Source: Pseudohongiella sp. (GTDB taxonomy: Bacteria; Pseudomonadota; Gammaproteobacteria; Pseudomonadales; Pseudohongiellaceae). From it: a stretch of 19,040 nt of DNA. Positions 5,718 through 13,846 of the stretch are shown in pieces; position 1 is the first letter of the stretch; the number at the start of each line of letters is the position of its first letter. The stretch covers positions 1 through 19,040 of the forward strand of contig JAUSPW010000521.1 in assembly GCA_030652635.1 (NCBI GenBank). Direction: 5' to 3'. A program made the translations under genes and the position numbers. A model generated the notes under the pieces. It saw only the letters and a list, made by a program, of their open reading frames with translations, ran no database searches and was not told where the DNA came from.

Positions 5718-7154
5718 ATGGCAGCAAACAGTTACGCCCTGAGGACCGGCAGTGCTCCGCATTTACGGCCTGTTACCCAGCCCTCAAACAAACCTGGTTT
5801 ACTGGTCGGCAACTCTTTCTGGTATGCCTTGCATTTTCCTGGCCTTAGTCAGGAAGGATACGTGCAGCCAATCAAAGATCTGGCTGCACTTTGCCTGAGC
5901 GTCAGCGATCATATTTATATCCCTGGCCAAGATGTGCTGGCCATCGATGTCCGCAGCAGCTTACGCTTGTTTGGCGGCATGCGCGGCCTGTCCCGCACGC
6001 TACGCCCAGCACTGCAAGACAAACTCAAGCAACTGCAACTACCGGTCCTGTATGTTGAGGCCGCCAGCCCGAGCGCAGCGGCAAGTATTCTGCTGTCTCA
6101 AACACATCAAAATTTGTTGATTTCGCAACGTGAAGGTTTGCGCTCAGTACTCGGCAGCATCGCAATAGAACATCTGATGCTGGATAAAAAAATAAAAAAA
6201 CGCCTCGCTGGGTGTGGATTACATTACTTACGCGACCTTTGGCGCCTTCCAGCCGCGGCATTAAGGCTGAGATTTGGGCGAGAACTGAGTGACTACCTCT
6301 CGCAACTACTCGGCGAACAAAAGTCCAGTTTGCCACGCTGGCATGAACGTCTGGTGTTTGAGCAAAGCATCACACCGGATGCTCAGGCCGAAACACCGGC
6401 AGATATACTTGTATTGGCCGCATTACTGCTAGATCAGCTGAATGCGTTTTTGCGTAAGCATCATAAAACGGCAGACCAGTTGCTGCTTGGTTTAACTGAC
6501 GTCCGGCAGCAGAAACTGTCAATCGAGCTTTCCACCCGGCACCCCGTGCGTGAGAGCTCGGTCTGGTTGATGCTGCTTGAGCATAAACTGCAGAAAACCA
6601 TGATCAACAGTGCTATTACATCCGTGAGTGTGCTGTGCAGTCATTTCCAGGATTATTGTCCCGGTGGCGCACACCCTGCACAGAGCCGGGCACAACTGTC
6701 TGGTTCAGATAAAGCGGCTCCTGATCTGCTGGAGTTATTGTCAGCCCGCCTTGGCAAAGATGCTATTTTTTCGATCCATCATGAAGAAGATTATGATCCG
6801 GCCGCTGCTGGAAATTATCAGCCCTATGAGCATATACAAGCGATTAAACCGTCAGTTAAGGCGCCGCGCAGTCGTGGGTTTATACCAGCGGGCAAGCAAC
6901 CGTGTCTGTTGTTGCCCACACCCATGCGGCTGACAACCCGGCAGCAAAATCCGGTTTATCTTTCGCCGCTGACACTGCTGCAAGGACCAGAACGCGTCGA
7001 AACACGCTGGTGGACGGGACAGGATATACAGAGGGATTATTATGTCGCTCGCAACCTGCAAGGCATGCGTCTATGGATTTTTCGAGACCTCAAACACAGC
7101 AAGGCAGAACCAGACACCCGGTCATGCTGGTTTTTGCAGGGCCTGTTTGCCTGA
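5718..7154 (+). CDS. imuB: ImuB, catalytically inactive Y-family polymerase-like protein
   Basis: ImuB is the adaptor of the mutasome: a Y-family polymerase fold without catalytic residues that bridges ImuA, the beta clamp and DnaE2. In 478 residues I see WYALHFPGL (35-43) in place of the metal-binding D-x-D-x-F-F motif, LAIDVRSSLRLFGG (74-87) in place of S-I-D-E-A-Y, the SARLGKDAIFSIHHEEDYDP block (342-361), and the conserved end RDYYVARNLQGMRLWIFRDL (439-458) with WFLQGLFA at the terminus. So it is predicted inactive as a polymerase. About 28 residues precede the usual start region; internal starts are possible, but the ATG at 5718 lies 7 bp after imuA. A clear clamp-binding Q-L-x-L-F motif is not evident. 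It converges on the HD-GYP gene with a 5-bp gap. Confidence 0.9.
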   Translation: MAANSYALRTGSAPHLRPVTQPSNKPGLLVGNSFWYALHFPGLSQEGYVQPIKDLAALCLSVSDHIYIPGQDVLAIDVRSSLRLFGGMRGLSRTLRPALQDKLKQLQLPVLYVEAASPSAAASILLSQTHQNLLISQREGLRSVLGSIAIEHLMLDKKIKKRLAGCGLHYLRDLWRLPAAALRLRFGRELSDYLSQLLGEQKSSLPRWHERLVFEQSITPDAQAETPADILVLAALLLDQLNAFLRKHHKTADQLLLGLTDVRQQKLSIELSTRHPVRESSVWLMLLEHKLQKTMINSAITSVSVLCSHFQDYCPGGAHPAQSRAQLSGSDKAAPDLLELLSARLGKDAIFSIHHEEDYDPAAAGNYQPYEHIQAIKPSVKAPRSRGFIPAGKQPCLLLPTPMRLTTRQQNPVYLSPLTLLQGPERVETRWWTGQDIQRDYYVARNLQGMRLWIFRDLKHSKAEPDTRSCWFLQGLFA

Positions 7155-7159
7155 TTGAC

Positions 7160-8380
7160 TCAGAGAGCTGACTGCCAAAGGTCATTAAGATAGGGGAAGT
7201 TCCACTTTTCAGGAGATTCCCTTGCTTCAATACGATCGTCAATGCCAGGGGCAGACAAATCAATCACTGACTGTGCAATGGGCAAACTTGAGCGCAGCGA
7301 GAAAAATGCTTTCACCTTGGGCTTTAACATCTGCCCTTCGTTCTGCTCAATCACAACCGCTAGCCGCTGACTGCTCAAACGCACAAGGCTGCCTATCGGA
7401 TAAATTCCAATCGCCTTGATAAAAGCCTTTAATAATTCCGGGTCAAAGTGCCCTTTCCACTGCGCCATACGCTGAATAGATTCAGCGGGCCCCCAACCCT
7501 TTTTATAGGGCCGGTTAGAGGTAATCGCGTCATAAACATCACAAATCGCACCCATACGGGCAAACCGGGAAATTTCATCCTGTTTGAGTCCATGTGGATA
7601 GCCTGATCCATCAACTTTCTCATGGTGATGCAAACAGACATCAATGACTTCTGACTCGACACCACCCGCCAGCGTCAGAATCTCAGCGCCTTTTACCGGG
7701 TGTGATTTGATGATCACAAACTCTGAATCTGTTAAAGCGCCGGGTTTATTGAGGATGAGATCCGGAACTGCCATTTTACCCACATCGTGTAATAAGCCAG
7801 CCGCACCCGCCAAACGGATCTCCTCTGCCGTCATGCCAATCTCTTTGGCAAGCGAGATCATCATCGCGCACACCGCAACCGAGTGCATGTAAGTGTAATC
7901 GTCAGACGTTTTTAGCCGGGCAAGGGTAATCAATGCTTGAGGATGACGCTCCACAGATGCAGTAATCTGGTCAACAACCTCATGGGCCGTGTCCATGGAG
8001 ATAGCCTTACCCATACGCGCTTCACGGAACATGTCCGTCACCGCTTTTTTAGACTGATTGCACAACTCTTGGGCGCGCGCCACTTCCGCCTGCATAGTGA
8101 CAGGGCCAGGCTTGGGGGCAGGTCTGGCACTGCGAGCCGCTGTCACCACATGGACGGTTTCTGGTGATGTTTCAGCCTTGGGCAGGCGGCCGGGGGTACT
8201 GATACTCTTATCCAGATCAATACTGACTTCAGCAATGCCGCAGGTTTTTAATAAAGACAGATCTTCAATATCTTCCAACAGGAATTTTGTTTTCCAGAAA
8301 GGGTGCTTAAGCCATGAACCATGCAACTCCTGCACAAACATGCCGAGTTTAAGTTCACTGACTGGAATACGCTTTATCAT
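7160..8380 (-). CDS. HD-GYP domain protein with N-terminal DUF3391 (putative c-di-GMP phosphodiesterase)
   Basis: A cytosolic protein of 406 residues. The N-terminal part (MIKRIPVSELKLGMFVQELH, then HPFWKTKFLLEDIEDLSLL) is the DUF3391 domain; a proline/alanine linker follows at about 85-95; the HD-GYP domain runs from about 145 to 310, with LLHDVGKMAVPD (H198, D199), HHEKVDGSGYP (252-262) and the downstream DVYDAITSNRPYKKG. All metal-binding and GYP signature residues are present, so an active cyclic-di-GMP phosphodiesterase is the family-based expectation. No transmembrane segment or receiver domain is seen. A TTG at 8410 would add 10 residues, but the next residues fit the family start M-I-K-R-I, so the ATG at 8380 is chosen. 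It is transcribed alone, against imuB and away from the EamA gene. Confidence 0.9.
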   Translation of the reverse strand: MIKRIPVSELKLGMFVQELHGSWLKHPFWKTKFLLEDIEDLSLLKTCGIAEVSIDLDKSISTPGRLPKAETSPETVHVVTAARSARPAPKPGPVTMQAEVARAQELCNQSKKAVTDMFREARMGKAISMDTAHEVVDQITASVERHPQALITLARLKTSDDYTYMHSVAVCAMMISLAKEIGMTAEEIRLAGAAGLLHDVGKMAVPDLILNKPGALTDSEFVIIKSHPVKGAEILTLAGGVESEVIDVCLHHHEKVDGSGYPHGLKQDEISRFARMGAICDVYDAITSNRPYKKGWGPAESIQRMAQWKGHFDPELLKAFIKAIGIYPIGSLVRLSSQRLAVVIEQNEGQMLKPKVKAFFSLRSSLPIAQSVIDLSAPGIDDRIEARESPEKWNFPYLNDLWQSAL

Positions 8381-8552
8381 TACATCGACAACCTGACCAC
8401 AACAGGCCAAAATTCAAGTACGACATGTTACTCGAGTCACCACAACAGTTTAAAGTGCTAGACTTGTCAGGGTTGTCTTAATAAGCGGCAATTTGTCGGC
8501 AATCTTAAGTTTTCTCATCGCATTTGGCAGCTTTTTCTTCAGATACCCACTC

Positions 8553-9491
8553 ATGACACAAACTACAAAAGCCTGGTTACAAATCCATCTGTGTGTGGTG
8601 CTTTGGGGGTTTACCGCCATTCTTGGCAAACTGATCACGCTGGATGCGCTGCCATTGGTGTTGTGGCGCATGGCGTTGGTCGCAGTCATTCTACTGTTGT
8701 TGCCGTCGGTATTGAGATCGCTGCGTAATTTGCCTTTGCGCCTGATAGGCATCTATACCGGCATTGGTATTCTGGTCACCCTACACTGGCTGACGTTTTA
8801 TGGGGCTATCCGTCTGTCAAATGCATCCGTCGCGGTGACCTGTATTGCCACAGTACCGGTATTTCTGGCTATTCTTGAACCAATTTTGGCAGGCCGACGC
8901 TTTCAGCCTTCAGAGTTGCTGCTTGGCCTGATGGTATTGCCTGGCATTGTGCTGGTTGTTGGCGGCACGCCGGAGGACATGAATGCCGGCATTGTCATGG
9001 GCTTGGTGTCGGCAATGTTTGTTGCCCTGTTTGCGGCTCTTAACAAACGCCATGTACTCAAGGCGGATGCACTGACTGTCACCGCCATTGAAATGGCAGC
9101 TGGCGCAGTCATGTTGATTATTATTGGCCTGCTGTATCAGTTGTTGCCGGGTTTACCCATGGTGGCAGGCATTGTAGAAAGTCCATCAGATCTATTTGCA
9201 TTCCCACAAGGCAACGATCTGATATGGCTGTTGATTCTGGCGCTGGGATGTACGCTACTGCCATTTGCACTCTCATTGGTAGCGCTTCGCCAACTGTCAG
9301 CGTACGCCAGCTCGCTGGCAATCAATCTTGAACCGCTGTATGCAATTGCGTTGGCGATTGTGCTGCTGGGCGAACAGCAAGAGGTCAGCGCGGGCTTTTA
9401 TATGGGCGCCGCGCTGATCGTTGCTGTTGTGCTGATCTACCCTTGGTGGAGCCGACGGGGAACAGTATTGGCGTCAACAAACAATTACTGA
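8553..9491 (+). CDS. EamA/DMT-family transporter
   Basis: An inner-membrane protein of 312 residues with about ten hydrophobic segments in two EamA repeats, starting with HLCVVLWGFTAILGKLITL and ending with NLEPLYAIALAIVLLGE followed by a last helix (FYMGAALIVAVVLIYPWW), the typical closing signature of this drug/metabolite transporter superfamily. The substrate cannot be predicted; many relatives export amino acids or metabolites. The frame extends to a TTG at 8493, but the 20 extra residues are hydrophobic and not family-like, so the ATG at 8553 is used; neither start has a strong Shine-Dalgarno. The stop is 5 bp from the stop of convergent paralog C. It is divergent from the HD-GYP gene, with 172 bp between the chosen starts in which I see no convincing promoter. 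Confidence 0.88.
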   Translation: MTQTTKAWLQIHLCVVLWGFTAILGKLITLDALPLVLWRMALVAVILLLLPSVLRSLRNLPLRLIGIYTGIGILVTLHWLTFYGAIRLSNASVAVTCIATVPVFLAILEPILAGRRFQPSELLLGLMVLPGIVLVVGGTPEDMNAGIVMGLVSAMFVALFAALNKRHVLKADALTVTAIEMAAGAVMLIIIGLLYQLLPGLPMVAGIVESPSDLFAFPQGNDLIWLLILALGCTLLPFALSLVALRQLSAYASSLAINLEPLYAIALAIVLLGEQQEVSAGFYMGAALIVAVVLIYPWWSRRGTVLASTNNY

Positions 9492-9496
9492 GCGGA

Positions 9497-10522
9497 TTAC
9501 TGAGGATCAGCCTCCTGGGCCGCGTAATGTTCCTGCCATCGAGCCCCTGACAATGCACCTACAATCGCATAGTTACCTTCGTGACAGGCATATTCATAAA
9601 TTCTGTTGTCAGCTGGCAAGCGTCGCATGGGTACTTCAGCCGTCCATGATCGTCCAAACACCTCTGGTTCATTGATGGTGACACGGTAATTAATCTGCCC
9701 ATCAGACTCCATGGAAAACCATTCAGTGCTGACCATATTACCGGTTGAGCCCCGGAAACTTTGCTGAGGGTGCACATTACGGGTAGTCACCACCAAGGTA
9801 TCCCCCTCCCAATGACCGACTGAATCGCCCATCCACTTATGTATGGCCTCGTGCTGGTGAGTGTCATCCAGACGAATAATTCGAACGTCATTCACCATCT
9901 CCGCCATGATCATCACGTAATCTGCGGTTTGCACAATCCGATAGTTACTGTTGTAAGACATGGGCAGCATGGGTGGCCCTGCCGTTGACAATACAGACAA
10001 TAAACAACGCTCACCCGCGGGCCTCAGCTCTGGGCCATCAAACTCGGCGACACCTGGACGCGCCAGCATCTGCGAAATAAAGTCGCGATTGCGTCCATTT
10101 TCCGCGTAAGGAATACGCCCGTTTGGAGGATCAATCACCAGCGAGGTGCGGTATTCACCATGGATCTGTGCCACATACGCGCTGCCGAAAAACCAGTCAG
10201 CCTCCAGGCGGATAGGCTCACCTTTGGGGGGAGGTCCACGATTGGGATCCAAGGTTTCAGTTTGCGTGAGATCGGTCAGCCCAGCTGCAGACCCCGGACG
10301 CCAGGCAGCGGCCTCTTCTGCAGTCATCGCCTGACGGTCAGCGAACTGAGGCGGACGCTCAACAGGGGTATCCGTCTCATTGGTCCATATGCCCTGAAAA
10401 TCCGGGCGCCCATCAGGCAATCGCGGAATATCCGCTTGCAGTCCTGTGCTGAAAAACCCAACAAGCAGTGCTGTGATCGACGTCATTGATCTGCTGCGAA
10501 TTCCGTAACCCCTTAGACTCAT
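9497..10522 (-). CDS. Exported protein of uncharacterised PDGxPxFxGIW family (paralog C)
   Basis: A 341-residue protein with a signal peptide (basic MSLRGYGIRSRS, then hydrophobic SITALLVGFFSTGLQA, probable cleavage near residue 30). The mature start IPRLPDGRPDFQGIW (32-46) is the hallmark of a large unnamed family. Further blocks are GERCLLS (170-176), WMGDSVGHWEGDTLVV (230-245) and YEYACHEGNY (309-318); paralog A has the same blocks at nearly the same residue numbers, and paralog B a diverged set. Function is unknown; W/G/D-rich repeats suggest a beta-rich fold. The frame extends to a TTG at 10591 overlapping the dnaE2 stop, but the ATG at 10522 has a strong GGAGG 11 bases upstream and begins a proper signal peptide. 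It follows dnaE2 by 65 bp, so SOS-dependent read-through is possible. Confidence 0.78.
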   Translation of the reverse strand: MSLRGYGIRSRSMTSITALLVGFFSTGLQADIPRLPDGRPDFQGIWTNETDTPVERPPQFADRQAMTAEEAAAWRPGSAAGLTDLTQTETLDPNRGPPPKGEPIRLEADWFFGSAYVAQIHGEYRTSLVIDPPNGRIPYAENGRNRDFISQMLARPGVAEFDGPELRPAGERCLLSVLSTAGPPMLPMSYNSNYRIVQTADYVMIMAEMVNDVRIIRLDDTHQHEAIHKWMGDSVGHWEGDTLVVTTRNVHPQQSFRGSTGNMVSTEWFSMESDGQINYRVTINEPEVFGRSWTAEVPMRRLPADNRIYEYACHEGNYAIVGALSGARWQEHYAAQEADPQ

Positions 10523-10587
10523 TTGCGCATAAACCTCCAATTTTTGGGCAAGTTTACCCAAGTTTTCATGTGGTTTGCTGTTCGAGA

Positions 10588-13500
10588 TCAAGAAAAATCA
10601 CGAGATTGCAGACTCATCCCGGCAAACCAGTGGCTAAGATCCACCAGAACGGTCGCGATCACATGTGTCACACCGTCTGCTCGTTGCAACTTACCCGTTA
10701 TGCCCATAACGGACGCCTCATGTACCTGCCGATAGTAATGTTCCAATAGGGACGGCCAGACCACCACATTCATAAAACCGGTTTCGTCCTCCAATGTCAG
10801 GAAAGTAACACCCGATGCGGTTTGAGGACGTTGCCGGCAAGTTATCAGCCCGGCTACCTTAACCACATCGCCATCTGCACGTTGTTCAAGACCTTCGGCG
10901 CTTGATACCCGATATTGCGTTAGATGCGCCCGCCATAACGCCAAAGGATGACGACGCAGACTTAAACCGGTGTGATTGTAATCAGCCAGAATATTTTGCG
11001 CCTCGTCGGGTTTGGGCAACATAAATTCAGCACCGGTGCGCGCCTGACCAAAATCATCTGACATTGCTGCAAACAAGGGTGGCACAATCTCCACAGCACT
11101 GGCATCCCAAAAAGCCCGGTGACGATCGCTTGCCAGCGCACTGAGAGCATCAGCTGCTACCAGCGCATCACGGTCACGCTGATTCAGACCGACGCGGCGC
11201 ACAAGATCGGCGACACTGACAAATACCGACTGTTGCCGGGCGAGTAATAACTGGTTTGCCGCTGCCGATGACAGACCTTTGACCAGTCGCAGGCCCAGAC
11301 GCAAGGCATTGTTTTCGAGCGTGCAATCCCACTGGCTGACACACACATCAACTGGCAACACCAACAGGCCATGCCTGCGCAGATCCTGCACCAACTGGGC
11401 TGGCGCATAAAACCCCATGGGCTGGCTATTGATGAGCGCACACACAAACTCTGCTGGGTGATGGCATTTTAACCAGGCAGACACATACGCCAGCAGAGCA
11501 AAACTTGCGGAATGTGATTCCGGAAAACCATAGTCACCAAACCCGCGAATTTGCTGATAAATCTGCCGGGCAAAACTTTCCGTATAGCCTCGTGCGCGCA
11601 TACCACTGATCAGTTTCTCTTCAAAAGGTTCGAGGCCGCCTTTACGCTTCCAGGCTGCCATGGCGCGGCGCAACTGATCGGATTCACCGCCTGAAAAACC
11701 AGCGGCCACCATGGCGATCTGCATCACTTGCTCCTGAAAAATAGGCACACCCAGCGTTCGTTCCAGCACACCACGCACGCCCTCGCTTGGATAAACAACG
11801 GGCTCTTTACCTTGTCGACGCGCCAGGTAGGGATGCACCATATCGCCCTGAATAGGGCCGGGTCTCACAATCGCTATCTGAATCACCAGATCATAATAAT
11901 TTCGGGGCCTCAACCGTGGCAGCATACTCATCTGAGCACGCGATTCAATCTGGAATACGCCGACGGTATCTGCCCGACTGATCATCTCGTAGACCTGTGG
12001 ATCCTCAGCAGGGATATCCTGCAACTGCCAAGGTCTGCCCTGTATCGGTGGCAGCAACGCCAGTGCTTTGCGCACAGCAGTCAACATGCCCAGCGCCAGA
12101 ATATCCACTTTCAGCAAACCCAATGCTTCCAGATCATCTTTTTCCCATTGAATAACAGTGCGATCGGCCATGGCAGCATTTTCAACAGGGACCAGTTCAT
12201 ACAAGGGCCCTTCACTGATCACAAATCCGCCCACATGTTGTGAGAGGTGCCTTGGAAATCCACACAACTGTTCTACCAGATGAACCAGCTGCAGCAATAC
12301 GCCAGATTCCAATTCCGGCGACTCGATCTGCACAACTTTTCCGTCACTGTTCATGCGTAGACAACTTACACAACGCTCTATCTGATCAAGGCTCAAACCA
12401 AGCGCTTTACCGACATCCCGTATGGCACTGCGTCGGCGATAACAAATGACGGTGGCAGCTAAAGCCGCACGATGCCGGCCATATTTTTTATAAACATACT
12501 GGATAACTTCTTCGCGCCGCTCATGCTCAAAATCCACATCAATATCTGGAGGCTCATTGCGCTCCTTTGACAAAAACCGCTCAAATAATAGCTGCATCCG
12601 TGCAGGGTCAACGGCAGTAATTCCGAGGCAATAACAAACGGCTGAATTCGCGGCTGAACCCCGCCCCTGGCACAGGATTCCCTGGCTGCGTGCAAATACC
12701 ACAATATCGTGCACGGTCAAAAAGAAGTGCTCATACGCCAGTTCACTGATCAGTTTCAGTTCTCTGATGACAAGTTGTTGCACTGCCTCAGGCGCCCCAC
12801 CAGGCCATCGCTGCTGCATGCCTTCCTGTGTCAGCTTGTGCAGCCAACTGGTTGAGGTATGCGTTTGTGGAACAAGCTCACGCGGATACTCATAACGCAG
12901 TTCATCAAGAGAGAACTGGCACTGCTCAGCGATGGCAAGTGTTTGAGCAAGCCATTCAGCAGGGAAAATTCGTGCCAGCAAACGGCGACTTCGCAGATAG
13001 TGCTGGCCATTGGCGGGCAGATCAAAACCCAGATCGGCAATAGCCTTGCCAAGACGAATTGCTGTGATGGTATCGCGCAGGGCACGGCGCTGCGGGATGT
13101 GCATCTGCACACCCCCCGCCGCACATACCGGCACGCCCGAGAGTTCAGACAAGCGCTGCAAAGCAACTGTTTTTGTCTCATCACCCGCCAGCAAAAACAG
13201 TTCCGCGGCTATCCACAACCGCTTTCCAAAGACGGCAGACAGCTGCTGCAGAATGTCCAAGGACTGCTGTTCAAACGCGCGGTAGTCGACCACATCCTGC
13301 GCCGGCACCCACAAAACAAAGGTATCGCTCAATGCCGCTTCCAGCAACTGATCCAGCCCCAGAATATACTCACCCTTAGCGGCCTCACGACGGCTTCTGG
13401 TAATCAGTGCGCAGATCTGCCCATAACCGCATCGATTACGGGCCAGCAAGACCACCTGTACCGCTTGCGACAAGTTGAACTCGCTACCGATAATGAGTTT

Positions 13501-13734
13501 GAAGTCCTGGGCGCGCTCACCAGCAGCCTTGATCGCCATATGTGCCCGCACAATACCGGCCATTGAACTCTCGTCAGTAATAGCCAGTGCGCGATAACCC
13601 AACACAATTGCACGCTCAACCAGCTCTTCGGGAAATGAGGCGGCACGCAGAAAACTGAAATTACTCAGGCAATGCAGCTCGGCGTAGGCGGGCGGCGGCT
13701 GTTGTTGCAGGGCACTAAAGACATCAGAGGGCAT
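10588..13734 (-). CDS. dnaE2: DnaE2 (ImuC), error-prone DNA polymerase III alpha-type subunit
   Basis: The catalytic polymerase of the SOS mutasome, a C-family polymerase that performs mutagenic lesion bypass with ImuA and ImuB. It has 1048 residues, normal for DnaE2 and shorter than DnaE1. Order: PHP domain from AELHCLSNFSFLRAAS (18-33), palm with PDIDVDF (396-402; D397 and D399 are the expected metal ligands) and the third acid in LLKVDILALG (540-549, D544), fingers/thumb including FGDYGFPESHSASFALLAY (732-750), helix-hairpin-helix around 800-865, and an OB fold (VVKVAGLITCRQRPQTASGV, 957-976). The DnaE1-type C-terminal tau-binding region is absent, as expected. The ATG at 13734 lies 20 bp from a perfect LexA box. 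Start spacing is odd: a run of seven Ts separates GGTG from the ATG. Confidence 0.96.
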   Translation of the reverse strand: MPSDVFSALQQQPPPAYAELHCLSNFSFLRAASFPEELVERAIVLGYRALAITDESSMAGIVRAHMAIKAAGERAQDFKLIIGSEFNLSQAVQVVLLARNRCGYGQICALITRSRREAAKGEYILGLDQLLEAALSDTFVLWVPAQDVVDYRAFEQQSLDILQQLSAVFGKRLWIAAELFLLAGDETKTVALQRLSELSGVPVCAAGGVQMHIPQRRALRDTITAIRLGKAIADLGFDLPANGQHYLRSRRLLARIFPAEWLAQTLAIAEQCQFSLDELRYEYPRELVPQTHTSTSWLHKLTQEGMQQRWPGGAPEAVQQLVIRELKLISELAYEHFFLTVHDIVVFARSQGILCQGRGSAANSAVCYCLGITAVDPARMQLLFERFLSKERNEPPDIDVDFEHERREEVIQYVYKKYGRHRAALAATVICYRRRSAIRDVGKALGLSLDQIERCVSCLRMNSDGKVVQIESPELESGVLLQLVHLVEQLCGFPRHLSQHVGGFVISEGPLYELVPVENAAMADRTVIQWEKDDLEALGLLKVDILALGMLTAVRKALALLPPIQGRPWQLQDIPAEDPQVYEMISRADTVGVFQIESRAQMSMLPRLRPRNYYDLVIQIAIVRPGPIQGDMVHPYLARRQGKEPVVYPSEGVRGVLERTLGVPIFQEQVMQIAMVAAGFSGGESDQLRRAMAAWKRKGGLEPFEEKLISGMRARGYTESFARQIYQQIRGFGDYGFPESHSASFALLAYVSAWLKCHHPAEFVCALINSQPMGFYAPAQLVQDLRRHGLLVLPVDVCVSQWDCTLENNALRLGLRLVKGLSSAAANQLLLARQQSVFVSVADLVRRVGLNQRDRDALVAADALSALASDRHRAFWDASAVEIVPPLFAAMSDDFGQARTGAEFMLPKPDEAQNILADYNHTGLSLRRHPLALWRAHLTQYRVSSAEGLEQRADGDVVKVAGLITCRQRPQTASGVTFLTLEDETGFMNVVVWPSLLEHYYRQVHEASVMGITGKLQRADGVTHVIATVLVDLSHWFAGMSLQSRDFS

Positions 13735-13737
13735 AAA

Positions 13738-13787
13738 AAAACACCAGAAAAATACTGTTTATTTATACAGTATATTCCTGGTGTTTT
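13738..13787. repeat. 50-bp concentric palindrome containing the dnaE2 LexA operator
   Basis: AAAACACCAG (13738-13747) is the exact inverse of CTGGTGTTTT (13778-13787), and its centre of symmetry coincides with that of the LexA box inside it (both between 13762 and 13763). Counting outward, 21 of 25 position pairs are complementary. In RNA transcribed leftward it would fold as a long hairpin followed by Us and then the dnaE2 AUG, resembling a terminator and covering GGUG, the only possible ribosome-binding bases. Confidence 0.8.
13755..13770. promoter_or_regulatory. LexA box upstream of dnaE2
   Basis: CTGTTTATTTATACAG is a perfect CTGT-N8-ACAG match, extended by flanking TA on both sides (TACTGT...ACAGTA). 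It lies 20 bp upstream of the dnaE2 ATG. On the minus strand TATAAA within it, with TTAAAA 17 bases upstream, could be the promoter, which LexA would occlude. Confidence 0.88.
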
Positions 13788-13846
13788 AAAAGCCCGGACT
13801 TACCACTGGGCGGTATTTATTTGATCAGCGCTGAGGCTCTGGCAAA

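Noticed and set aside
8493..8552. TTG-initiated N-terminal extension of the EamA transporter
   Set aside because: No ribosome-binding site and a hydrophobic segment not expected before the first helix of this family.
10523..10591. TTG start for paralog C overlapping the dnaE2 stop (TTGA)
   Set aside because: The overlap looks like coupling, but the ATG at 10522 has a strong GGAGG and starts a normal signal peptide; the extra 23 residues would disrupt it.
12859..13566. 235-codon plus-strand open frame inside dnaE2
   Set aside because: Antisense to a clearly conserved polymerase; low-complexity composition and no recognisable motifs.
13825..13834. TCAGCGCTGA palindrome after paralog B as a terminator
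   Set aside because: Only 10 bp with no loop and no T-run on either side, so it cannot serve as an intrinsic terminator; chance is likely.
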